A stretch of DNA of 27,567 nt, from NCBI GenBank assembly GCA_015229095.1, contig JADGCE010000002.1:1-27567 (forward strand), read 5' to 3'. The translations under genes were made by a program, and so were the position numbers. Position 1 is the first letter of the stretch. Each line of letters starts with the position of its first letter. Origin of the DNA: Magnetococcales bacterium (GTDB lineage: Bacteria; Pseudomonadota; Magnetococcia; Magnetococcales; Magnetaquicoccaceae). Of the stretch, positions 13,946 to 23,800 are shown piece by piece. The notes beneath the pieces are model-generated. The model was not told the DNA's origin. It did no database searches and worked only from the letters and a program-made list of their open reading frames with translations.

Positions 13946-16054
13946 GTGACGACACGGATGCTGCCGCCCCTGCGTGAGGATCTATTGCTCGTTCCCGGCC
14001 CGTTGGCCAGAAACGGATCTCCCACCTGGACCATCCACGATCCGGCCAGCAATCGCTTTTTTCGGATCGGCTGGTTCAGCTTTGAGATTATCTCCCGCTG
14101 GCCGCTGGGCAATGCGGCGGCGATTGCCGACGCTGTCGCCGCGCAAACCACCTTGACCCCCAGCGTCGCCGACGTGGAACAGGTGGGCCGCACTTTGCGC
14201 CACAACATGCTGTTGCAGATCACCAACCCGGACGATCTGGCCTGGCTGACCCAAAAGGCTCAGGCTGGTCACCACCACTGGGGCCGCTGGCTTCTGCACA
14301 ACTATTTATTTTTGCGCATTCCCCTGCTGCATCCCGACCGCCTCCTCGACCGTCTGTTGCCCTGGTGTGGTTGGCTGTTCACCTCCGGATTTTTGCTGGT
14401 TGTGCTGCTCTCTGCCCTGGTTGGCCTGTTGCTCATCGGCCGTCAGTGGGACTATTTCAGCACCACTCTGCTCCACTCCTGGGTGGAGGGAGATCTGCTG
14501 CCCTATGGCATCGCCCTGGTGTTAAGCAAATCTCTGCATGAATTGGGTCACGCCCTGGTGGCCAAGCGGTATGGATGCCGAGTACCGGTGATGGGGGTGG
14601 CCATCCTCATGTTATGGCCCGTGCTGTTCAGCGAAACCAGCGAAGCATGGCGACTCCCGCAGCGTCGTCAGCGGTTGGCGGTGGGAGCAGCGGGCATGCT
14701 GGCCGAACTGGCCTTGGCCGCCGTGGCCAGCCTGGCGTGGAGCCTGCTCCCCGACGGTCCGCTACGCAACGCCACCTTTTTTTTGGTGACCGTCACCTGG
14801 ATCCTCACACTGGCCGTCAATCTCAACCCCCTGATGCGCTTTGACGGCTATTTTTTGTTGTCGGATTGGCTGGAGTGGGTCAACCTGCAGGAACGCTCTT
14901 TCGCTCTGGGGCGTTGGTTTGTACGGGAAACCCTGTTTGGATGGGGAGATCCTCCTCCGGAAAGGTTGCCCGCTGGTCGTCGGCGTTTTTTGATCGGTTT
15001 CGCCTTGTCAACTTGGCTCTATCGGTTTTTTCTCTTTTTGGGTATTGCCCTGCTGGTGTATCACTTCTTTTTCAAGATATTGGGACTTTTTCTCTTTGGC
15101 GTGGAAATGGTTTATTTCATTCTTGGCCCGATCCGCCGGGAGGTGGGGGTGTGGTTTGGCAGAAGGCAATCGATGCGCGTCAACGGTCATACTCTGGTGA
15201 CCGGAACGATTGTGTTGACCTTGATGACCGGCTTGTTGCTCCCTTGGCTGAACAGCGTGGAGGCCCCTGCCACCTTGCGCGCCGTGCAGCATACCCGCAT
15301 TTTTTCCCCCCAGGCGGCCCGTTTGGAAACTGCCCTGCCTCCGGTCGGTCAGACAGTGGAAGCGGGCACGCTGTTGGCCCGCCTGCATGTACCGGATTTG
15401 AACCATCGGGAAGAGCGTCTGCAACGGGAGATAGAGCTGTTGCAGTGGCAAATTGCCGTCAGTGGTCAGGACAGGGAGTTGCTGGAGCAGGGACAATCCT
15501 TGCAAGAGCAGCTGGCAAGCCGGCTGACCGAGTTGGAATCCACCCGCAAGGAGCAACGCCTTCTTACCTTGACCGCCCCTTTTACTGCCGTTGTGGTGGA
15601 ACGTCTGCCGGATGCGGCACCCGGCGTCTGGGTAGGGGATGGGGAGGCCCTGTTGCGTCTGGTGGACCCCGGCACAGCGGTGGTAGAGGCGTTTATTGCC
15701 GGCAATCATCCCGGCATCGCACCCCATGCCGAAGCGGTTTTTTATGCGGAAACCCCTGACGTCAGCCCGTTGCCCTGCCGCCTGGAGAGCATGGATCTGG
15801 TCAACACCCAACGCCTGACCGAACCGGAACTGGCCTCCCGCTACGGGGGCCCCATCCTGGTACGGGAGGAGCAAAGGGAGGAGTTGTGGCCGAGGGAGGC
15901 CCATTTTCGGATCACCCTTGTGCCACAAATCTCCCTTCCCCCTCTGAGCCAACTGCTCCGTGGCACCGTGGTGATCACCATTCCCCCGGAAAGCCCTGCC
16001 AGCCGTTTATGGCAACACCTTTCCGCCATGCTGTTGCGGGAGAGCGGTTTTTAG
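13946..16054 (+). CDS. PqqD-like / M50 zinc metalloprotease / HlyD-type adaptor fusion
   Basis: An ~702-residue membrane protein. Numbers here count from the upstream in-frame TTG at 13925. Residues ~30-100 resemble a PqqD/RRE-like winged helix (FFRIGWFSFEIISRW...). Membrane helices follow, with HELGHA at 205-210 as the zinc site and NLNPLMRFDGY at 299-309 supplying the third ligand. ETSEAWRLPQRRQRL is typical of YydH-like 'putative peptide zinc metalloproteases'. After a further membrane helix (~425-440), residues ~450-605 look like a HlyD-type adaptor with a coiled coil (~495-545) and lipoyl-like halves. Start choice is uncertain: GTG 13946 has GGAA nearby, and TTG 13925 has GGAGG further off. 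Such fusions are often found beside exported peptides or large secreted proteins, and the giant repeat gene lies 1.8 kb downstream. That link is inferred. Confidence 0.85.
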   Translation: MTTRMLPPLREDLLLVPGPLARNGSPTWTIHDPASNRFFRIGWFSFEIISRWPLGNAAAIADAVAAQTTLTPSVADVEQVGRTLRHNMLLQITNPDDLAWLTQKAQAGHHHWGRWLLHNYLFLRIPLLHPDRLLDRLLPWCGWLFTSGFLLVVLLSALVGLLLIGRQWDYFSTTLLHSWVEGDLLPYGIALVLSKSLHELGHALVAKRYGCRVPVMGVAILMLWPVLFSETSEAWRLPQRRQRLAVGAAGMLAELALAAVASLAWSLLPDGPLRNATFFLVTVTWILTLAVNLNPLMRFDGYFLLSDWLEWVNLQERSFALGRWFVRETLFGWGDPPPERLPAGRRRFLIGFALSTWLYRFFLFLGIALLVYHFFFKILGLFLFGVEMVYFILGPIRREVGVWFGRRQSMRVNGHTLVTGTIVLTLMTGLLLPWLNSVEAPATLRAVQHTRIFSPQAARLETALPPVGQTVEAGTLLARLHVPDLNHREERLQREIELLQWQIAVSGQDRELLEQGQSLQEQLASRLTELESTRKEQRLLTLTAPFTAVVVERLPDAAPGVWVGDGEALLRLVDPGTAVVEAFIAGNHPGIAPHAEAVFYAETPDVSPLPCRLESMDLVNTQRLTEPELASRYGGPILVREEQREELWPREAHFRITLVPQISLPPLSQLLRGTVVITIPPESPASRLWQHLSAMLLRESGF

Positions 16055-17308
16055 AGCAAAATAGAGGAGATACCAGAGCATGGCCCCGGCAAGTATCAGG
16101 GTCACTCCCCCCAGACGCAGCGCAAAGTCCCAACCGGTCGCAACGGCGGTCAGCAGCAGCACAAGGGTCAACCCTTGATTCCACAACGGCCAATACCCCA
16201 TCCGTTTGGGCGTCAGATCATCCATCATAGGCACACCCGGCTGGCCCGCCCGTTGGCTGTAGCGATGAAACCAGGTCAAAAAGGGGATGATCCGATAGAG
16301 CATGGCCATCATAATGCTGCTGACGCAGCCGAACAGGAAAAAGACGGCAAAGAGATAGCGCAGCCACTCTGCCGCCAGCACAGGCCAAAGAAGCAGGAGA
16401 ACAATCGCCAACCCGCCACAGAGGTAGGCGAATTGCCACAGGCGCAGCGGGAGATCCCCTTTTTTGCGTTTGCGGGCGCGAAAGAGGGTGAACATGGTCT
16501 GGCCATAGAGCAGCATGGCCGACACGGCAGGCAGAGCGGCCAGCCAGAGCAGCCAGGCGGGCAGAGGAGGCACCCGGAGCAGCAACAGGAGGGGCAACAG
16601 CAGCCAGGTGGTGGCCAGTCCCAGCAATATCCCGTAAGCCCGGCGGCGGGGAAAAGGTGGCATCATGTAAAACATCGGCAAGACATGGAAAGAGACACCC
16701 ACGATCAAGGTTCCGACCCAGCCGAACAATCCCCAGACCAGATGAGCGCCCAGCATGGCGTGGCGATCGATGGCAAAAAAGCCGTGGGCATACTCCCCCA
16801 GAAAAATCAACCCCATGCACAATACGGCGATCAGGTTGAGCACCGCCAGACGCATGGCCCACAGGGTGGGGTGCCGCACCGGGGCACGCAGCAGGGCGAT
16901 GCTGACGGGAACAATAAAGAGCAGCATCGCCCCTGCCAGGCTGATACTGGCCACCAGCAACAGCCAACGGTGCAGGTGTATTCCCACCTCCAGGACCAGA
17001 CTCACCACCCCGACAATCAACAGCAGGTGAACCCAACGACACCCTTTCGGCCAAGGCACGGGCCCGCCCCCCAGCACCGGGATCATCTGGTACATGGCCC
17101 CAAACATGGTCGTGGCAATCCAGCCCAGGGTGATCAGATGCGCCGTTGCCACCATCTCCCCCTGCAAGGGGCTCTGCAACAGTGTCCCTCCCTCTTTGAG
17201 CAAGACGCCCCCGCACAACATCAGGAAAAAGGGAGAGGTCGCAAAAAAGCGGAACGGAATGTCAAGAGGAGGGGCCTGATCCATGTGCAATCCACTGCCG
17301 GGCAACAT
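16007..17308 (-). CDS. Polytopic membrane protein, possibly NnrS/heme-copper-oxidase-like
   Basis: A 433-residue protein with about twelve hydrophobic helices. I chose ATG 17308 because AAGGAG lies 7 bases upstream. A longer start at 17404 would add 32 non-conserved residues. Several His lie in helical contexts: ATAHLITLGWIATTMFGAMY, HAMLGAHLVWGLFGW, VSFHVLPMFYM, and TWFHRYS. Together with the PVLGGGP and PPFP turns these recall NnrS-type and cytochrome-oxidase subunit I-like proteins that bind heme or copper. I cannot assign the family firmly. Its last 48 bp overlap the 3' end of the M50/HlyD gene on the other strand, so both genes end inside each other. Confidence 0.75.
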   Translation of the reverse strand: MLPGSGLHMDQAPPLDIPFRFFATSPFFLMLCGGVLLKEGGTLLQSPLQGEMVATAHLITLGWIATTMFGAMYQMIPVLGGGPVPWPKGCRWVHLLLIVGVVSLVLEVGIHLHRWLLLVASISLAGAMLLFIVPVSIALLRAPVRHPTLWAMRLAVLNLIAVLCMGLIFLGEYAHGFFAIDRHAMLGAHLVWGLFGWVGTLIVGVSFHVLPMFYMMPPFPRRRAYGILLGLATTWLLLPLLLLLRVPPLPAWLLWLAALPAVSAMLLYGQTMFTLFRARKRKKGDLPLRLWQFAYLCGGLAIVLLLLWPVLAAEWLRYLFAVFFLFGCVSSIMMAMLYRIIPFLTWFHRYSQRAGQPGVPMMDDLTPKRMGYWPLWNQGLTLVLLLTAVATGWDFALRLGGVTLILAGAMLWYLLYFALKTALPQQHGGKVLP

Positions 17309-17315
17309 GATGAAA

Positions 17316-17321
17316 CTCCTT
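17316..17321 (-). promoter_or_regulatory. Ribosome binding site for the polytopic membrane protein
   Basis: A perfect AAGGAG on the minus strand, 7 bases before ATG 17308. It decides this start over the upstream in-frame start at 17404. Confidence 0.75.
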
Positions 17322-17851
17322 GGTCTGGGTCGAAGGGAGGGAAAACAGGGAGGTTCTGCCCTGTTGACGGCAGTCAGTCTAATCTTTTTTTGTGCAGGCT
17401 TCAAATAAACGGCAAAAGGGAATCAAGTCAATGGTCCAATGTGCCGATAGCAGATAGAGGGTGATTGGGCAATAATGAGGGGGGGTGCCCTGTCGCCCGG
17501 CGGTCGTTTGTCAGACCTGCGCACCCTCGTATTTTTCGTGTGTTTTGCGCGGGTTGGAAAGCAACGAACCCGGATGGGTTGGTATGTCATGCCGATTTTC
17601 GTTGATTGGTCGGCGGGTGCTGTGTTATTCCTGGTTGTTACCAGAGGAGATGGGGTGCCCAGATGATCAGGAAATCCGGCTGGTCTGGATGGCGTGTTGG
17701 TGAATCCAGCGGCAGCCAGCAGCAAACCGCTGCGACGGAATGGAGAGGCGAATTTCACGTAAATCCAAGTATTATATCCTGTTATGACGCAGACGGGGCG
17801 GGTGTGTGGTGGCGGGAATTTTCTCGCGCAACATGACTTTTTGATATTGGC
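17322..17851. other. Intergenic region between divergent genes, no gene supported
   Basis: About 530 bp between the membrane-protein gene (minus) and the giant repeat gene (plus). Short open frames exist on both strands, the longest on the minus strand at 17423-17863. None has a convincing start site, domain or composition. GGGTT and AACCC flank ggaaagcaacg near 17550-17571 and could pair weakly. The stretch just before the giant gene is more AT-rich (a tattat-like string near 17772), but I see no promoter with proper spacing. It must hold the promoters of both genes. Confidence 0.4.
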
Positions 17852-17860
17852 GGAGAAGGA
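17852..17860 (+). promoter_or_regulatory. Ribosome binding site of the giant repeat gene
   Basis: GGAGAAGGA ends 9 bases before ATG 17870. It is a strong purine-rich site that supports this start codon. Confidence 0.7.
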
Positions 17861-17869
17861 CATAAAAAT

Positions 17870-20800
17870 ATGGCTACCACTGATTTGGTCACGACCGGCG
17901 GGCTGGATACCCTCACCTCCACCGAGCTCATCAGTTTAACGGATGCAAACCTGAATTCCGTCACTTCGGTTGGGCTTGCGTCGCTGATGAGTTCGCAGTT
18001 GGACGGGCTCTATTCGGAGAGACTGACGGGTTGGGCCGGCACCCAGTTGGATGGGCTGCTCTCGACGCTGCTCTCCACCCTGGCCAATACCCAGTTGGAT
18101 GGATTGACCTCGGTGGGTCTCTCCACCCTGGCCAATACCCAGCTGGACAGCCTGGTCTCCACCGCCCTCGCCACCCTGGCCGGCACCCAGATGGACGGCC
18201 TGCTCTCCACGGCATTGGCGGCCTTGACCAGTACCCAGTTGGATGGCCTGGGTTCCAACACGCTCTCCTCTTTGACCGGCACCCAGTTGGACAGTTTGCT
18301 CTCCACGGCGTTGTCTGTGTTGGCGGGCACCCAGTTGGACGGGCTGTTTTCCTCTTCTCTCTCCACCTTGGCCAGCACCCAGCTGGATGTGCTGCTCTCC
18401 ACGACCCTGGCGGCCCTGGCGGGCACCCAGTTGGATGGGCTGTTTTCCTCTGCCTTGTCCACACTGGCCAACACCCAATTGGACGGCCTGTTGTCGACAA
18501 CCCTGGTCTCTCTGGCCAGCACCCAGTTGGATGGATTGCTCTCCACCGCCCTGGCGGCCCTGGCCAGCACCCAATTGGATGGACTCGTTTCGACCCAGTT
18601 GAGCACGCTGGCGGGCACCCAGTTGGACAGCCTGCTCTCCACGACCCTGGCCATCCTGGCCGGCACCCAGTTGGATGGACTCAGCTCCACTCAACTGAGC
18701 ACCCTGGCGGGCACCCAATTGGACAGCCTGCTCTCCACGACCCTCTCTGCCCTGGCCAACACCCAATTGGATGGGCTGCTCTCCACCGCCCTCGCCACCC
18801 TGGCGGGCACCCAGTTGGACAGCCTGCTCTCCACTACCCTGGCGGCCCTGGCCGGCACCCAGTTGGATGGTTTGATCTCCACCGCCCTCGCCACCCTGGC
18901 CGGCACCCAACTGGACAGTTTGACATCCACAACCTTGGCCGCTCTGGCCAGCACCCAATTGGATGGGCTGGTCTCCGCCGCCTTGGCTACCCTGGCCGGC
19001 ACCCAGTTGGACAGCCTGCTCTCCACGACCCTGGCCGCTCTGGCCAGCACCCAGTTGGATGGGTTGTTTTCCACCACCCTTTCCACGCTGGCCGATACCC
19101 AGTTGAATGGGCTGGTCTCCACCGCCCTGGCGGCCCTGGCCAATACCCAGTTGGATGGGCTGAACTCCACCCAACTCTCCGCCCTGGCCAGCACCCAGTT
19201 GGACAGCTTGATTTCCACGGCCCTGGCTGCCTTGGCCAACACCCAGCTGGATGGATTGAGCTCCGTATTCCTCTCTGCCCTGGCCAACACCCAGTTGGAT
19301 GGCCTAGTCTCCACGGCACTCACCACCCTGGCCAGCACCCAGTTGGATGGATTGCTCTCTACCGCTTTGGCGGCCCTGACCAGCACCCAGTTGGATGGAC
19401 TCTACTCCATCCAGTTGAGCACCCTGGCGGGCACCCAACTGGACAGCCTGATCTCCACCGCCCTGGCCACCCTGGCCAATACCCAGTTGGATGGACTCGG
19501 TTCCAACCAACTGAGCACCCTGGCCGGCACCCAGTTGGATAGCCTGCTCTCCACGGCCCTCTCTACCTTGGCCGACACCCAGTTGGACGGGCTGATCTCC
19601 ACCGCCCTCGCCACCCTGGCCGGCACCCAACTGGACAGCCTGCTCTCCACAACCCTGGCGGCACTGGCCGGCACCCAATTGGATGGTTTGATTTCCACCG
19701 CCCTCGCCACCCTGGCCGGCACCCAGTTGGACAGCTTGACATCCACGACCTTGGCAGCTCTGGCCAACACCCAATTGGATGGGTTGGTTTCCGCCGCCTT
19801 GGCTACCTTGGCCGGAACCCAGTTGGATACCTTGCTCTCCACGGCCCTGGCGGCCCTGGCCAGCACCCAGTTGGATGGGTTGGTTTCCAACACCCTCTTC
19901 ACGCTGGCCGATACCCAGTTGAATGGCTTGGTCTCCACGGCCCTGGCCGCCCTGGCCAACACCCAGTTGGACGGACTGGGTTCTGCCCTGCTCACCACTC
20001 TGGCCAACACCCAGTTGGACAGTTTGGTCTCCACGGCTCTGGCCGCCCTGGCCAATACCCAGTTGGATGGATTGAGCTCCGTACATCTCTCCGCCCTGGC
20101 CAGCACCCAGTTGGATGCCTTGCTCTCCACGACGCTCACCGCACTGGCCAGCACCCAGTTAGACGGCCTGCTCTCCACGGCCCTGGCCACCCTGACCAGC
20201 ACCCAGTTGGATGGACTCGGCTCGAACCAACTGGGCACCCTGGCGAGCACCCAACTGGACAGTCTGATCTCTACCGCCCTGGCCGCCCTGGCCAATACCC
20301 AGTTGGATGGACTCAGCTCCATCCAACTGGGCACCTTGGCAGGCACCCAGTTGGATGGCTTGGTCTCCACTGCCCTGGCCGCTTTGAGCAGCACCCAGTT
20401 GGATGGCCTGCTCTCCACCACGCTGGCCACCCTGGCAGGCACCCAGTTGGACAGCCTGCTCTCCACGACTGTGGCAGCCCTGGCCGACACCCAGTTGGAT
20501 GGTTTGGCCTCTGCCAACTTGAGCACCCTGGCCAGCACCCAGTTGGACGCTCTGCTCTCCACAACCCTGGCGGCTTTGGCCAACACTCAGTTGGATGGGC
20601 TTTTCTCAACGGCCCTCCTCTCCTTGGCCGGCACCCAATTGGACACCCTGTACTCCACGGCCTTATCCGCCTTGGCGGGCACCCAATTGGACGGATTGGG
20701 CTCTGCTGCCCTCTTTGCGCTGGCAGATACCCAACTGAATGGTCTGGTCTCCACCGCCCTGGCAGCCCTGGCCAGCACCCAGTTGGATGGGCTCTCTTCC

Positions 20801-23800
20801 GCTGTGCTCTCCACGTTGGCCAGCACCCAATTGGACAGCCTGATCTCCACCGCCTTGTCCGCCCTGGCCAACACCCAATTGGATGGCATGGCGTCGATAC
20901 ACCTCGCTGCCTTGGCCAGCACCCAGTTGGACAATTTGATCTCCACGGCCCTCGCCACCTTGGCGGACACCCAGCTGGATGGCTTGTTGTCCGGCACCCT
21001 GGCAGCCTTGGCCAGCACCCAGTTGGATGGGCTCAAGTCAACCCAATTGACCACCTTGGCGGGCACCCAGTTGGACAGCCTGGTCTCCACCGCTCTGGCT
21101 GCCCTGGCCAATACCCAGTTGGACGGGCTCAACTCCACCCTGTTGAGTGCTCTGGCGGGCACCCAGTTGGATGGATTGATTTCCACCGCCCTGGCCACCC
21201 TGAGCACGACCCAGTTGGACGGCTTGACCTCCACCGCCCTGGCCACCCTGGCAGGCACCCAGTTGGATGGCATCACCTCCACAACACTGGCAACCCTGGT
21301 GGATACCCAGTTGAATGGCCTGTTCTCCGCCGCCCTGGCCACACTGGCGGGCACCCAGTTGGACAGCCTGACCTCCACCACCCTGGCCACCCTGGCCAAC
21401 ACCCAGCTGGATGGACTGCTCTCCACGGCTCTGGCCACCCTGGCCAACACCCAGCTGGATGGCTTTGTATCCGCCGCCCTCGCCTCTCTGGCCAGCACCC
21501 AATTGGATGGGTTGCTTTCGACCCATCTCGTCGCGCTGGCGGGCACCCAGTTGGATGGCATGATTTCCACCACCCTGGCAACCCTGGCAAGCACCCAGTT
21601 GGACGGGCTGATCTCCACGGCCCTCTTCTCCCTGGCGGGTACCCAGTTGGACAGCATGCTCTCCACCACGTTGGCAGCCCTGGCCAATACCCAGTTGGAT
21701 GGCATGGGCTCCATGGCACTGGCCACCCTGGCGGCAACCCAGTTGGATGGCCTGGTTTCCACCGCCCTCGCCGCCCTGGCAAGAACCCAGCTGGATGGAT
21801 TGTTTTCGACGGCCCTCGCCACCCTGGCAAGCACCCAGTTGGATGCCCTGGTCTCCACCAGCCTTGCTTCGCTGGCCCACAGCCAGTTGGATGGTCTGAC
21901 CTCCGTTGCCCTCTTCTCCCTGGCGGGCACCCAGTTGGACGGTTTGGCCTCTGGCACGCTCGCCCTGTTGGCCAATACGCAACTGGATGGCCTGGTCTCC
22001 TCCGCATTGACCTCCCTGGCAGGCACCCAGTTGGACAGCCTGCTCTCCGGGGTCATGGCTGCCCTGGCCAGTACCCAGTTGGATGGTTTGTTCTCCACCT
22101 CCCTGATCTCCCTAGTGGGCACCCAACTGGACAGCCTGCTCTCCACGGCACTGGCCACCTTGGCCAGCACCCAGTTGGATGGCATGAGCTCTGCCCAGCT
22201 GGCTACCCTGGCCGGTACGCAGCTGGACAGTCTGGTCTCCACCGCCCTGGCAGCCTTGGCCAACACCCAGTTGGATGGCATGGGCTCCGCCCAACTGGCC
22301 ACCCTGGCCAACACCCAGTTGGACACGCTCCTTTCGACCACGCTGGCCTCTCTGGCGGCCACCCAACTGGACGGTCTGACCTCTGTCCAACTGGTTGCCC
22401 TGGCCAGCACCCAATTGGATGGTATGGGCTCTGCCCAGTTCAAGACGCTATCCAGCACCCAGTTGGACAACCTGCTCTCCACCCAGCTGGTCACCCTGGC
22501 AGGCACCCAGTTGGATGGCATGAGCTCCAGCCAACTGGCCACCCTGGCGGCAACCCAGCTGGACAGTCTGACCTCCACCCAACTGGTAACCCTCTCCAAT
22601 ACCCAGTTGGATGGCATCACATCCACCGTCCTGACCAGTCTGGCGGCCACCCAGTTGGATGCCCTGACATCGGCCAGTTTGGCCAGCCTGGCCAGTACGC
22701 AATTGGCCAGCCTGCTGACCTCCATCCAACTGGGCGCCCTGGCCGGTACCCAGTTGGACGCCATCAAGTCAACCACATTGGCCAGTCTGGTCGGTACTCA
22801 GTTGGATGGCCTGAGCTCCACCCAGCTGATCACCTTGGCGGGCACCCAGTTGGATGGCCTGCAATCCGTTGGCCTCTCCACGCTGGCCGGCACCCAACTG
22901 GATGGCCTGATCTCCACCCCGCTCTCCACCCTGGCCAATACCCAGTTGGATGGCATGACATCCGCCCTGCTGGCCTCGCTGGCCGGCACCCAACTGGATG
23001 GCATGACATCCAGCCAACTGAAGGGCTTGGTGGATACCCAGTTGGACAGCTTGATATCCACCCGTCTGCTGACCCTGGCCGACACCCAGCTGGATGGCAT
23101 GACATCGATGAATCTGGTCGGCTTGGCCGGCACCCAGCTGGATGCTCTCCTCTCCGCCAATCTGGGAACCCTGGCCAACACCCAGCTGGATGGCATGACA
23201 TCTGTCCAGTTGCTCTCCCTGGCCAACACCCAGTTGGATGGCATGGGCTCCATCCAGTTGAAAGGCCTCTCTGGCACCCAGTTGGATGGCCTGACCTCCG
23301 TTCAACTGCTCTCCCTGGCCAGTACCCAGTTGGATGGCCTGACCTCCGTTCAGCTGCTCTCCCTGGCCAGTACCCAGTTGGACAGTCTGACCTCCAAAAA
23401 TCTGCTTCTGCTGGCAGGGAGCCAGCTGGACGGTTTGGCTTCCGCCCAGTGGGCCCTGTTGGCAAACACCCAATTGGATGGCCTGACCTCCGTCCAGTTG
23501 GCCACCTTGGCGGGCAGCCAGCTGGATGGTCTGATTTTGGCTCAATGGACCAGTCTGGCCGGTACCCAGTTGGATGGCCTGATGGCGACTCAAATCAAGA
23601 CGCTGGCCAACACCCAACTGGATGCCCTGACATCGATCCATCTGGTCACCCTGGCTGGCACACAGTTGAGCGGCATCACCTCGGCGCAGCTGACAGAGTT
23701 GGCCAACACCCAGCTGGATGGTCTCTCCTCCGGGCAGCTCTCGACATTGACCACAACACAGCTGGGTGGCCTGAGCACGACACAGATCGGCGCGCTGGCC

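Noticed and set aside
17540..17620. Possible riboswitch-like pairing (gggtt/aaccc) before the giant gene
   Set aside because: Only short stems. I could not fit it to the c-di-GMP or other consensus motifs I know.
17423..17863. Minus-strand 146-codon frame in the intergenic region before the giant gene
   Set aside because: No convincing start signal, mixed low-information composition, and it would occupy the region needed for the giant gene's promoter.
18031..19542. Plus-strand 503-codon frame rich in HPVGW/HPGQ repeats
   Set aside because: Out-of-frame reading of the same 48-bp units. It ends when units diverge and has no start site.
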